Counted from the first letter of the stretch, positions 34,304 to 42,884 are shown. The stretch: 64,000 bases of DNA from UBA1924 sp963976625 (GCA_963976625.1 CAXBLA010000011.1:38691-102690); one strand, 5' to 3'. Numbers and translations: made by a program. Notes: generated by a model not told the origin, from the letters alone.

Positions 34304-35005
34304 TTAGCGGCGACGACGGGCCATCATGCCCATGGTGCCCATGATCATGGCCATAGAACCCGGTGCAGGCACCGAGTTGAGGGTGAGGTTATCGAGCAGT
34401 ACGCGGCCGCCGGAGTTCTCGGTACCGAAGGTGCCGTAGATACGCAGCGAGTCAAACTCAACGCCATCCACGCTCAGCGAGTCGAACGCGATGTTGTCGC
34501 GACCGCCGAAGTCCGAGATGGTGAACGAATCAGTCCCGACGACCTGCCCCCCCATCATCGCGTCCATGTGATACTCGATACCGCCCCAAGGGCCGTTCTC
34601 AAAGAATGCCATATCGACGGATGCGAAGTCCGAGACTGAATCAAGCGTCATGGTGACGGTCGAGAGCGCACCGATTGAGAGATTGTCGCCTGGGATAAAT
34701 GAAGTGCCAAAGGTGAGCGCGTTGTTCGCTGAGCCCCATTCCGGAAAATCGTTATAGAGCAGCGTTGCATTCTCAACAATAATGGTAGTCCCGAGCCCCT
34801 CAATACCACCACCGGCCTCGAAGGTGCTCCCGTCAGGGAACACGCCGTCCACATTGTTGACATCGGAGTAGGTGACCCCGTTGTAGTGGAACGAATCGCC
34901 GAAGAACCCTTCGTCCAGATCGTCGTAGTTGCTTACCGAGATATCAGCCATCGCTGAACCGCTGATCAGTGCCAGCATACCGATTGTTGTCATTGCCTTT
35001 TTCAT
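34304..35005 (-). CDS. Exported protein with PEP-CTERM-like sorting tail
   Basis: A 233-residue secreted protein. The ATG of MKKAMTTIGMLALISGSAMA is chosen because it starts a clean signal peptide and has GGAG upstream. The body is beta-rich and acidic (GGGIEGLGTTIIVENATLLY, DFASVDMAFFENGPWGG), like many extracellular jelly-roll-type domains. The tail VPAPGSMAMIMGTMGMMARRRR is a VPAPG motif, a hydrophobic stretch and four arginines, a variant of the PEP-CTERM signal processed by an exosortase. The function of the body is unknown. The Met-rich helix is unusual. Confidence 0.72.
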   Translation of the reverse strand: MKKAMTTIGMLALISGSAMADISVSNYDDLDEGFFGDSFHYNGVTYSDVNNVDGVFPDGSTFEAGGGIEGLGTTIIVENATLLYNDFPEWGSANNALTFGTSFIPGDNLSIGALSTVTMTLDSVSDFASVDMAFFENGPWGGIEYHMDAMMGGQVVGTDSFTISDFGGRDNIAFDSLSVDGVEFDSLRIYGTFGTENSGGRVLLDNLTLNSVPAPGSMAMIMGTMGMMARRRR

Positions 35006-35075
35006 CTTCAATCTCCATTTAGAATACTTGCGGCCATCGCCGCGATAACACAAAACTCGAGCGTACATGCTCTAC

Positions 35076-36338
35076 TTACGATCGCCCCTCGTCCTTGGGG
35101 AGCAACTCATGTTTCATCATCACCGTCGAGGGCATGGGCGGGAAGGCCATGCGGATCCTGTACAACTCATACTCGTTGGGATCGAGCTCGAGGCGGTGGA
35201 ATATTGCTTGGGTAAAACTCTGGTGCCCGGGCAGGTCCGGGGCGTGCGCCCGCTTGAGCCCGAGCCCTAGATTCACGATCTTGTCGCTCACACTCAGCAC
35301 ATCGATATCCTGAAAGGTCAGCTTCGATGCGACATCAGAGAACACGCGCAGCTCGCGTTCGACCTCCCCGAAGAGCCCGGCGCGAACATAGATATCAAAG
35401 TTGAGCATCTCTGCCGGGATCCGGACACCGGTCCCGAAGTGCGCGGTCTTGTCGTTGGGTGTCGCGTGCGTAGGGGCGATGTTTCTCAGCAGCTCGCCCG
35501 TCACGAGGGTCCGCTGACCCTGGAGCCCGATCTCGGATGAGAGAAACTCGTCTTGCATCATCCCGTCTGGGGTTTTGGTCCGAGTGAACGCGGGCATCGG
35601 CGACGAGCAGAACTCGGGGAGCACGGGCACGCCGTTGTGGGCCAACGCGGCCTCCGGATCGAGCGCAACACGCTCCATGGATTGTTCGTGGGCCACATGA
35701 TCATCGACCGCGACCGATTGGTTGAGCAGCCATCGCACGCCGGGTCGGCTCTGGCGGTAGCCCATGAGACCGCGGATCTGCGCCAGATGGAAATAATCTT
35801 CTTTATCGTCCGACGGCATCAGCACGCACACGCCCATCATCACCCGGCAGTGCACCCCCCAGGTGAAGCTGTTGCCTTCGAAAGCTTGCTGACGCCAGCG
35901 CTCTTCGGTGCTGGTGTCTTCGTTCTGGGCCGAGGACTCGACGAGGATGTCAAACTCGGATTTGCTCGACGCGTGGGTGCTGATCAGCTCCTGGAACCGG
36001 ACCTCCGCCCGACGGACGGCATCGACCAGCTGCGTATCAATGCCCGAAGCCTCCACCGCGTGGACCCACACATCGGTGCTCTTTTTGGAAGGCATGTGCT
36101 TGGCGGCGACAAACGGATCGTCGCAGTAGGCGACCTTGATGACTTGCCAGGCGAGCTTGCGATGGATCCCGAAAGCCGAGCACACGGCGCTGACCGCTTT
36201 GGACCCGGGGCATTTCTCTTCGATGATCCGGCAGTACGCATCGCTCGCCAGCCCGATGACCTGTGTCATGTCGTTCTGGAACTGGTCGACGGTGGCGACT
36301 TGTTCTGCAGTTTCTGGTTGGGCGGGCGCTTGGTCCAT
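35076..36338 (-). CDS. Uncharacterised protein, possible DNA-binding N-terminus
   Basis: A 420-residue soluble protein I cannot assign. Residues ~35-75 contain ALKAVSAV-like helices ending in CSAFGIHRKLAWQVIKVAY, which has the spacing of a helix-turn-helix (short helix, FGI turn, recognition-like helix). The large remainder has a mixed alpha/beta pattern with SFTWGVHCRVMMGVCVLMP and HQSFTQAIFHRLELDPNEYE near the end. The start at ATG 36338 is preferred over 36362 because it avoids a hydrophobic GFLYIAC run; neither has a strong ribosome site. It is downstream of an AT-rich gap. A regulator is possible, but this is a guess. Confidence 0.5.
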   Translation of the reverse strand: MDQAPAQPETAEQVATVDQFQNDMTQVIGLASDAYCRIIEEKCPGSKAVSAVCSAFGIHRKLAWQVIKVAYCDDPFVAAKHMPSKKSTDVWVHAVEASGIDTQLVDAVRRAEVRFQELISTHASSKSEFDILVESSAQNEDTSTEERWRQQAFEGNSFTWGVHCRVMMGVCVLMPSDDKEDYFHLAQIRGLMGYRQSRPGVRWLLNQSVAVDDHVAHEQSMERVALDPEAALAHNGVPVLPEFCSSPMPAFTRTKTPDGMMQDEFLSSEIGLQGQRTLVTGELLRNIAPTHATPNDKTAHFGTGVRIPAEMLNFDIYVRAGLFGEVERELRVFSDVASKLTFQDIDVLSVSDKIVNLGLGLKRAHAPDLPGHQSFTQAIFHRLELDPNEYELYRIRMAFPPMPSTVMMKHELLPKDEGRS

Positions 36339-36841
36339 GCACGCAATATACAGGAAGCCCATCCAATTTCAAGTACTGTTTCAGAAACATAATCGGAAAT
36401 TTATCGGTTTCTTACCAAACTCCTCGCGGCACACTACCTATAGAGGCTGCTCGATCACTGAGATGACGGCAGACCCATCTCCGTTCAATACCCGAACACA
36501 ACTGGGTTCAGCATCCATTTTCGCCATTGCTCAAAGGGACATTTATATGGACAAATACCGAATATGGTTTATTGGGCGTTGAATTTTGAGTTGAATCTCA
36601 AATTTTCAAAATTCCGAGCAATTTCGTGCTAACTCATTGCAATTGTATTGATTAGCCCACTTTGTCGTGATATTCTAGAACAGATGTTCTTCCGAAATGA
36701 GCTGGCCTTCCGCACTGGATAGGTCAAAAACAGTTCGCCGAGGATGACATGAGGGATGAATTGCCCACCACGATGTGTTCGGTGTGCTCATAAACCGTTT
36801 GGGGAAACTCAAGCTACAGAAGAGATTACAGAGGAGAAGAC
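36339..36841. other. AT-rich intergenic region between divergent genes
   Basis: This ~500-base gap is far more AT-rich than its surroundings and I see no convincing gene in it. It contains the palindromes TTTGAG-TTGAAT-CTCAAA (36585-36602) and AATTTTCAAAATT (36601-36613). A possible promoter for the PEP-CTERM-like gene follows. It may be a spacer that bears regulatory sites, or the remains of imported DNA. Confidence 0.55.
36648..36676 (+). promoter_or_regulatory. Possible sigma-70-type promoter of the PEP-CTERM-like gene at 36842
   Basis: TTGATT (36648-36653) and TATTCT (36671-36676) are separated by exactly 17 bases, each matching the -35 and -10 consensus at four of six positions. They lie about 165 bases upstream of the start codon. 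Confidence 0.35.
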
Positions 36842-37408
36842 ATGAAAAATTCAACTATCGTAGCCGCACTCGTTGCTGCTGGAGCAGTCGGAGCAGCGCA
36901 AGCTGGCTTCACGGAAGTCGTTGGAGACACCACCGGATCAGCTTCCGACATTGGTACATTCTCTAGCTCGTTCAGCGAAATTGGCGACGGCTCAATCACC
37001 GCTGGTGGCGATGTTGACTGGTTCTCATTCACAATCACTGCGGATGCGACCCTCCAGTTCAACACTGTGTTCAGCATCGCCGGCCCACACAGCGCTTCGA
37101 TGCAGGTCGTCACTTCTGATGGCGTCACTGTATTGGCATCGCTCTCAGGATCCACTCCACTGTCAATGAGTGAGTTCGATTTGGCTGCAGGCACATACTT
37201 TGTCGGCGTATCGGGTTACGATGATGACACCGCGGGCGATGACTCCATCATCCTCAATGGCTTTGACGGTGCCGTCGCCAACGACGAGGCCTTCAGCTAC
37301 AAGCTGAACATCGGTGCTTCGATCGTACCACTGCCAACCGCAGCACTCGCTGGCCTTGGCCTCTTGATCCCACTGGGTGTCAAGCGTCGGATGAGCCGTC
37401 GCGGCTAA
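36842..37408 (+). CDS. Exported protein with VPLPTA-type PEP-CTERM-like tail
   Basis: A 188-residue secreted protein. MKNSTIVAALVAAGAVGAAQA is a signal peptide, and GAGGAGAAG precedes the ATG. The body resembles a small pre-peptidase C-terminal (PPC-like) beta sandwich: GGDVDWFSFTITADATLQF and FDLAAGTYFVGVSGYDDD match its strand pattern. The end, VPLPTAALAGLGLLIPLG followed by VKRRMSRRG, is a proline motif plus a hydrophobic helix and basic residues, which fits a variant exosortase sorting signal. It is probably surface-exposed. It stands between an AT-rich gap and a strong terminator. Confidence 0.78.
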   Translation: MKNSTIVAALVAAGAVGAAQAGFTEVVGDTTGSASDIGTFSSSFSEIGDGSITAGGDVDWFSFTITADATLQFNTVFSIAGPHSASMQVVTSDGVTVLASLSGSTPLSMSEFDLAAGTYFVGVSGYDDDTAGDDSIILNGFDGAVANDEAFSYKLNIGASIVPLPTAALAGLGLLIPLGVKRRMSRRG

Positions 37409-37442
37409 ACCCGCTGCGTTCATCGCAACACAAACTGAAAAG

Positions 37443-37470
37443 CCGCCACTTTCGAGTGGCGGTTTTTTTT
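37443..37470 (+). terminator. Rho-independent terminator after the VPLPTA-tail gene
   Basis: CCGCCACT (37443-37450), loop TTCG and AGTGGCGG (37455-37462) form a perfect eight-base stem, followed by eight T. Confidence 0.95.
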
Positions 37471-37499
37471 CGAGTGCACTTCATCGGCTACCCTCCACC

Positions 37500-37970
37500 A
37501 TGACCACCAACACGCGTCCACCGATCACCGAGTTCCTGTATCAGATCGTGCACCACGACTCGCCGCTCTTGCTCGCGACCTTCCCGAGCAGCTACGCGAT
37601 ACTCAATCCCAACCAGCCAGCCCAGATCACGGGCTGCTGCATGCTGATCCCCAAAGTCATCGTCCCATCGCCCAACGAGCTCACGCATCAGGATCGCGCC
37701 CAGTTCTTCCTCGAGATGACGATCCTTGGAGACGCCATTATGGCCGCGACCGGCTCGTTGCGGATCAACTACCTGGTCTTATGCAACCAGGCCCCCGAGC
37801 TCCACGGGCATTGCATCCCGCGGTTCGAAACAGAGGATCCGACCCGACGCAAGCAGTGCCCGTTCACGGCCTATGACTTTGCCCATAGCAGAGCCAGCGA
37901 GCCCCGAGGGCGGGACCAAGCCCTGGTGACCCGCCTACAACAGGCACTGCAAACCCGGCTCCCTGAGTAA
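37500..37970 (+). CDS. HIT-family-like protein
   Basis: A 156-residue cytoplasmic protein with the layout of the histidine triad superfamily of nucleotide hydrolases and transferases. GCCMLIPKVIVPSPNEL (45-61) matches the beta strand before the helix of HIT proteins, and LHGHCIPRF (101-109) is a HxHxxPR-type active-site loop with His102 and His104. A third histidine of the triad is not evident at the usual place, so catalytic activity is uncertain. The ATG lacks a clear ribosome site. The stop lies 129 bases before the next gene. Confidence 0.68.
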   Translation: MTTNTRPPITEFLYQIVHHDSPLLLATFPSSYAILNPNQPAQITGCCMLIPKVIVPSPNELTHQDRAQFFLEMTILGDAIMAATGSLRINYLVLCNQAPELHGHCIPRFETEDPTRRKQCPFTAYDFAHSRASEPRGRDQALVTRLQQALQTRLPE

Positions 37971-38099
37971 GAACCCCCATTGCGAAAATTCTGCCCACGA
38001 AATACGCTATTTGCCCCATTCTGCCTAAGTTTTCATGGCTAGCATCGGATCCACTCAACCCCGATCCGCTCAACCCGACGGACTCTAGATCTATCCGCC

Positions 38100-38852
38100 A
38101 TGTCGCACGCTTTTTCGCTCCATCTTCAGCTGTTACGCTGCACCGCGCTTGCCCTGCTTGCTGCGCCGGTCTGTGCCTACGCGTGCATCCCCCCTGCTGC
38201 TGTACCCGACGATGAACCGGCTCGATCAGCGGATGACCCAGAGCAAGATACTCATCCGGCCCCCGACGGCTTCGTTCAGGAGCGGACCGACCATGCTGTT
38301 GGACACGCCCCCAACCCGATGCTGGACCTGCTCGATGATCCACGGCGATATGTAATTGTCGGCACGACGGCCTATGTCGCCAACCTCGATCGCGGGCTGA
38401 TGACGCTGGACATGACCGATCCGGAGAAACCAGTGCTGATCGGGCAATACAACACCCCGGGCATATCTCTCGGGGTCACGATGGTTGGTTCGACGGTGTT
38501 TGTCGCCGATGGGTTTGGTGGGCTGGTCGTGGTTGATGCACGCAACCCCGCGGAGCTTGTGCTCCTCGGGCAACAGGACTCGACCGGGTATGCGTATGGG
38601 GTGAGCGTGATCAATGATCGCGCTTACCTGACCCAGTTCGGCGCGCCACCTCAGGAAATCGATCTGCTCGACCTCGAACTCCCCTGCCGCCCTGATCTCG
38701 TTGAAGATGGCGTGCTTGATATCGCCGACATCGCCTTCTTCGGCGAGGCCTACGACAACCAACACCCGCTCGCGGATATGAACAACGACGGGGTCTTCGA
38801 TTTCTACGATGTCGCAATCTTCTTTGATCTGTTCAGTGCCGGTTGTCCATAA
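38100..38852 (+). CDS. Exported LVIVD-repeat protein with dockerin-type C-terminus
   Basis: A 250-residue secreted protein. An N-terminal hydrophobic stretch (LLRCTALALLAAPVCAYA) reads as a signal peptide. Residues ~80-185 form LVIVD-type beta-propeller repeats (VGTTAYVANLDRGLMTLDMT, VGSTVFVADGFGGLVVVDA), here only about two to three blades, fewer than a full propeller. The tail (about 195-250) is a paired dockerin-like repeat: CRPDLVEDGVLDIADIAFFG and then ADMNNDGVFDFYDVAIFFDL, ending GCP. It is the third dockerin-tail protein in the window. Domain truncation or a partial copy is possible. Confidence 0.75.
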   Translation: MSHAFSLHLQLLRCTALALLAAPVCAYACIPPAAVPDDEPARSADDPEQDTHPAPDGFVQERTDHAVGHAPNPMLDLLDDPRRYVIVGTTAYVANLDRGLMTLDMTDPEKPVLIGQYNTPGISLGVTMVGSTVFVADGFGGLVVVDARNPAELVLLGQQDSTGYAYGVSVINDRAYLTQFGAPPQEIDLLDLELPCRPDLVEDGVLDIADIAFFGEAYDNQHPLADMNNDGVFDFYDVAIFFDLFSAGCP

Positions 38853-38923
38853 ATACACGCCGCTGCTTGGAAAACAAGCAGGCGAGGGCCTCACAACCTC
38901 GGTCTGGTGTGGTATTATTTTGC

Positions 38924-39286
38924 ATGCCCACTCCAATTTTTTTCGCCATATTCCCCGCACCAACGAGCCCCCTGCTCGCGCAAGGGGCCGCGGCTGATCC
39001 CGATTACTGGCTCGCGATCGCGCTGCTCTTTGTGGTGCTGATTTTGGGCGCGGTGATCCTCTACAGCGTTCGACGGAGAATGATGTCCTCGGAGGATTCG
39101 CGCTCCAACTCGCCGGGCGGCGGGCTCCTCGAGCACCTCGACGAGATGAAACGGACCGGGCAGATCACCAAAGAAGAGTTCGATCAGACCCGACGAGCGA
39201 TCATCGAGAAAGCGTCGCGCCAGATGAAGGATGACGAGCTTGGCGAAAAGGACACATTGAGTATCGAGCCCAACGATCCGCCGTGA
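38924..39286 (+). CDS. Small single-pass membrane protein with SHOCT-like C-terminus
   Basis: A 120-residue protein. The ATG of MPTPIFFAIFPAPTSPLLAQ is chosen over an upstream frame because it begins a signal-like segment. A membrane helix follows (YWLAIALLFVVLILGAVILY), then a basic stop-transfer RRRMM and a cytoplasmic tail. The tail contains GLLEHLDEMKRTGQITKEEF followed by DQTRRAIIEK, which has the SHOCT pattern: a helix, Gly-x-I-T-x-x-E-F, then a second helix. SHOCT motifs often mediate oligomerisation. The function is unknown. It lies just upstream of the clpX gene with a 294-base gap. Confidence 0.65.
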   Translation: MPTPIFFAIFPAPTSPLLAQGAAADPDYWLAIALLFVVLILGAVILYSVRRRMMSSEDSRSNSPGGGLLEHLDEMKRTGQITKEEFDQTRRAIIEKASRQMKDDELGEKDTLSIEPNDPP

Positions 39287-39580
39287 GCACACGAACACTT
39301 CAGAACCCCTCCAAAAACAGGGTGGGTTTGTACCGATTATCTGGATAAAACCGCCGTTGCTTTGGAATCTGCACGCCATGGAGGTGGTGCCGAGCCGGCG
39401 GCGAGTCTAGGGTTTTCTGGCTCCTTTTGAAGGGCGCAAGGTGTGCGCCAAGAACCTGAAAAACCCCGCAGATAAGGGTTGAGCCGGGGGTGTCGGAAGG
39501 CCGATACCATCGTGACACCCCATGATTCCCTGCTTTGGGACGGGGCTATTTGTTTCCACCACCGAGAGGCTACACGCATT

Positions 39581-41026
39581 ATGACAGATCAATCCCCCAC
39601 CAACCGCCAGAGCTCGCCAAAGAACGCCTCGGACACCGGCTCGGACGGCTCGGGATCCGGCTCAGGAGGCAACTCCGGCTCGATCGGCGGCAATGGCTCC
39701 GATGGCTCCGATGGCTCCGATAGTTCATCGGGCGGCAGCGGATTCAAGGGACGCAAAATCACCACCTGCTCATTCTGCGGCAAGACCTCGCGCGAGGTCG
39801 GGCCGATGGTCGAAGGGCCGGGCGAAGTGTACATCTGCTCGAACTGTGTCGAGCTCTGCCAGAACATCTTCCGCCAGGAACGCAAGCGCGTCTCGGCGGT
39901 CTCTGCATCGCTCTCCGAGATCCCGACGCCACGCGAGATCGTGGAGTTCATGGCCCAGTATGTGATCGGGCAGGAGCTGGCCAAGCGATCGCTCTCGGTC
40001 GCGGTGCACAACCACTACAAGCGTCTGCTGCATTCAGAATCCGAGCAGGCCAACGATATCGAGCTCGACAAGTCCAACATCCTGCTCATCGGGCCCACCG
40101 GCTCGGGCAAAACGCTGCTCGCCAAGACCATGGCCCGGATGCTCAAGGTCCCGTTCGCTATTGGCGATGCGACTACGCTAACTGAAGCGGGCTATGTGGG
40201 CGAGGATGTCGAGAACCTGCTGCTCAAGCTGCTGCAAGCCGCCGACTTTGATGTCGAGGCGGCCCAGCGTGGGATCATCTACATCGACGAACTCGACAAG
40301 GTGGGCAAGTCCTCGGGCAATGTCTCGATCACCCGCGATGTGTCGGGCGAGGGTGTGCAGCAGTCGCTGCTCAAGATGCTCGAGGGCACAATCGCCAATG
40401 TGCCCCCCCAGGGCGGACGCAAGCACCCCGAGCAGCAGTACATCCAGTTCGACACGACCAACATCCTGTTCATCGTGGGCGGGACCTTCGTCGGGCTCGA
40501 TGAGATCGTGCGTCGCCGACTCGGGCAGACCAAGATCGGTTTCGGCGTGGCCAACGAATCGGGCGCTGACAACGAGCGGAAGCACTTCATCGACGACAAC
40601 GCCGAGCGTGAGTGGCTCCAGTCACAGATCACCAATGAGGATGTCGTCGAGTACGGATTGATCCCCGAGCTTGTCGGGCGTCTGCCGGTGATCACGCCGC
40701 TGATGCCGTTGGCCAACGAGGCGCTGATCCAGATCTTGACCGAGCCCAAGAACGCGTTGATCCGTCAGTACCAGCACCTCTTTAGCCTTGAGGGCGCGAA
40801 GCTGACCTTCACCCAAGACGCGCTCGAGCTGCTCGCCCAGCGTGCTTCTAAGCGGGCGACCGGTGCCCGTGCACTGCGAGCGGTGCTCGAAGAAGTGATG
40901 ATGGATCACATGTACGATCTCCCAGACCAGAAGAACGATGGCGCGGAGTATGTGATCAACGCCCACGCGATCGAGAACAAATCCCAGCTCACCGAGCTGC
41001 GTATCCCGCAGGCCAACTCGGCCTGA
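39581..41026 (+). CDS. clpX: ATP-dependent Clp protease ATP-binding subunit ClpX
   Basis: The 481-residue AAA+ unfoldase that feeds substrates to ClpP. The ATG of MTDQSPTNRQ has GAGAGG upstream. Residues 18-54 are an unusual Gly/Ser/Asp/Asn-rich run before the zinc finger, whose four cysteines are C63, C66, C86 and C89. ClpX motifs follow: GPTGSGKT (Walker A, 171-178), IIYIDELDK (Walker B), the substrate-loop GYVGEDVENLLLKLL and the C-terminal RATGARALRAV sensor 2. The core is normal in length, so only the linker is odd. clpP is not in the window. A strong terminator follows. Confidence 0.96.
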   Translation: MTDQSPTNRQSSPKNASDTGSDGSGSGSGGNSGSIGGNGSDGSDGSDSSSGGSGFKGRKITTCSFCGKTSREVGPMVEGPGEVYICSNCVELCQNIFRQERKRVSAVSASLSEIPTPREIVEFMAQYVIGQELAKRSLSVAVHNHYKRLLHSESEQANDIELDKSNILLIGPTGSGKTLLAKTMARMLKVPFAIGDATTLTEAGYVGEDVENLLLKLLQAADFDVEAAQRGIIYIDELDKVGKSSGNVSITRDVSGEGVQQSLLKMLEGTIANVPPQGGRKHPEQQYIQFDTTNILFIVGGTFVGLDEIVRRRLGQTKIGFGVANESGADNERKHFIDDNAEREWLQSQITNEDVVEYGLIPELVGRLPVITPLMPLANEALIQILTEPKNALIRQYQHLFSLEGAKLTFTQDALELLAQRASKRATGARALRAVLEEVMMDHMYDLPDQKNDGAEYVINAHAIENKSQLTELRIPQANSA

Positions 41027-41048
41027 TCCCTATTGAGTTTGCAAAGAC

Positions 41049-41079
41049 AAAGGCCGCGATTTCGATCGCGGCCTTTTTT
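41049..41079 (+). terminator. Bidirectional terminator between clpX and the leftward gene
   Basis: GGCCGCGAT (41052-41060), loop TTCG and ATCGCGGCC (41065-41073) form a perfect nine-base stem. Six T follow rightwards and TTTGTCTTT leftwards, so it can end both clpX and the leftward unit that finishes at 41109. Confidence 0.92.
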
Positions 41080-41108
41080 ATAGCTCAAGAATGTTCGTAT
41101 GACTCAGC

Positions 41109-42884
41109 TCAGTTCACCGGCGTGGCGATCTGGGCGATGACCTTGCCGACCTTGACACGCGCGAGTGAATACACGCGGACCTGGGTGTCGTAGATATCAC
41201 GAACCGCCCGCGGATCCACGGCGATCAGGTGCATCAACGCATCGGTATCCACATCGCGATCAGCGGTCGGCATGCAGAGCCCGGGCTCGGCGCGGATCAG
41301 CAGCGCGAGGTTGTTGCGGGCCCAGCTCTGAGCCGCGAGCAGGCGGTTCATCGCGTCGTCGGTGTCGGCGTCATTCACGATCATGTGCAAGCGGCCAAGC
41401 TCATCAATCGCCAGCTCGACCCCTGGAGCTTTGGGGCACCGGGTCTCGATGGGGCTCAGCCCCGGGATCATCGCGCAGAGCCCGTCGCGGAGGGTCGGGG
41501 CGTCTGACTGAGCGGAGACTGGCTTGATGGACACTGGCTCTTCAACTGATGGCTTGGCTTCTGGCTTGGCTTCATGAGCCGCACTTCCCTCGGGCATCGG
41601 AACACCCTTGGCGGGGAACTCGACCTGTAACGATTCTGCTGGTGCGTGATCAATCGGCTCGTGCACACGCAGATCCTGACCACCCGCCGCAGCGACGAGG
41701 GCGTTGATGATGTCGGCCCCGCGGTGGGTCGTCGAATCTCGGTATAGGCTCGTCGTGCCGGTCGCGTCGATCTGCCCGGCCCCGATCACGATCTCGATCG
41801 GTCGCTGGATAAAGGTTTCGACCGCGTTCTCGAGCTTGGTGCACGCGTCCATCGCCACTTCGCGTCCGGCGCCCATGACCGCTAAGCGCAGTGTCGGGCC
41901 TTCGCCTTCCATGTACTGCATGTATTGTTCGTTGAGCGTGGCATCAAGCGTCTTGACCAAACGATACGACGCGACCACGGCCGCCTCGTCGGCGCCGCTG
42001 AGGATGGTGATCTCTTCGACCTGCGGGCGATCGATCAGATCGGGTTCGCAGGCTTCGTCAACACGGAGGATCACGCGGTCGGCCAGGTCGTTGACCACCG
42101 CCAATGCTTCTTCGATGCTGTTGTACGAGCCGGCCCGGTGGGTGCGTCCGTCGCCGATCAGATCGACCGAGGTCGAGCCCGACGCGGCCCGGATGAGCGC
42201 GACGGTCTGATCGAGGGCCTTGGACTGGTTGCACGCGTACTGGCGTGCCCACAGCGTCGCCCGCACAGGCAGGTGCCCGAGCACGACGATCTCGATCGTC
42301 GGGTTGGGCATCGCAATGTAGTCGATGGCGGCCGAGGCGTCATCTTCGAACTGGCTGGCGATTTCTGCGAGGCTCTCGAATGCTTCTTCGTCCGTACCGC
42401 CATCTATCGCAGCATGACGCATCAGTTCCTCGAGGAGCACCGAAGCGTGGCTGTCGGTGGCATCGAGCGAATCGAGCACATGCAGGCTCGGGGTCTGCAT
42501 CTCGAACTGCTCATGGTAGCTTTGATCCATCGAGCCCAGCTCGGCGTCGTCCTCGTGGCGGGTGAGCTGCAATACCGGAGTATGCGTGTCGTGGGCCGGT
42601 GGCTCGCTGATGGGCTCATCTTCGATCGCATCAGATACCGACTCAGCTTCGAAAGATTCTTCTGATGCTTGATGGCTGCTCTTTGATTCGGGCTCGGCGG
42701 TTGCCGGGCCCATCGCGCCGTCGCCGAGGAAGAGATCGGCGAGCGCGTCGTACTCTTCGTGATCGATCTGCGCGAGCACCAGCTTGGATCCAGAGTCAGT
42801 CCCCGAATCAGTTCCCGAATCGGTCCCATCAAGCGTGGCGTGGGCGGGGCTGGAATCAGCACTCTTGGTTGTGTCTTTGTCCAT
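41109..42884 (-). CDS. Large acidic protein with MinD-like core lacking a P-loop
   Basis: A 591-residue cytoplasmic protein of no family I can name. The start (MDKDTTKSAD) leads into a very acidic, low-complexity region to about residue 185, including a (SGTD)n run at 21-33. Residues ~195-395 have the alternating strand/helix order of MinD/FlhG-type ATPases: EEITILSGADEAAVVASYRL followed by VKTL resembles the helix after Walker B, and LRLAVMGAGREVAMDACTKL resembles the later switch region. No deviant Walker A motif is present, however. A separate domain occupies about 450-591. It lies downstream of the ParA-type gene on the same strand (gap 160 bases). A pseudo-ATPase partner role is inferred. 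Confidence 0.5.
   Translation of the reverse strand: MDKDTTKSADSSPAHATLDGTDSGTDSGTDSGSKLVLAQIDHEEYDALADLFLGDGAMGPATAEPESKSSHQASEESFEAESVSDAIEDEPISEPPAHDTHTPVLQLTRHEDDAELGSMDQSYHEQFEMQTPSLHVLDSLDATDSHASVLLEELMRHAAIDGGTDEEAFESLAEIASQFEDDASAAIDYIAMPNPTIEIVVLGHLPVRATLWARQYACNQSKALDQTVALIRAASGSTSVDLIGDGRTHRAGSYNSIEEALAVVNDLADRVILRVDEACEPDLIDRPQVEEITILSGADEAAVVASYRLVKTLDATLNEQYMQYMEGEGPTLRLAVMGAGREVAMDACTKLENAVETFIQRPIEIVIGAGQIDATGTTSLYRDSTTHRGADIINALVAAAGGQDLRVHEPIDHAPAESLQVEFPAKGVPMPEGSAAHEAKPEAKPSVEEPVSIKPVSAQSDAPTLRDGLCAMIPGLSPIETRCPKAPGVELAIDELGRLHMIVNDADTDDAMNRLLAAQSWARNNLALLIRAEPGLCMPTADRDVDTDALMHLIAVDPRAVRDIYDTQVRVYSLARVKVGKVIAQIATPVN

Noticed and set aside
38863..38881. CTGCTTG-GAAAA-CAAGCAG hairpin after the LVIVD-dockerin gene
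   Set aside because: The stem is perfect, but no T-run follows; it may be an mRNA end but cannot be called a rho-independent terminator.
39433..39449. GGCGCA-AGGTG-TGCGCC hairpin in the gap before clpX
   Set aside because: A six-base stem in GC-rich DNA is expected by chance, and no T-run or ribosome site is involved.
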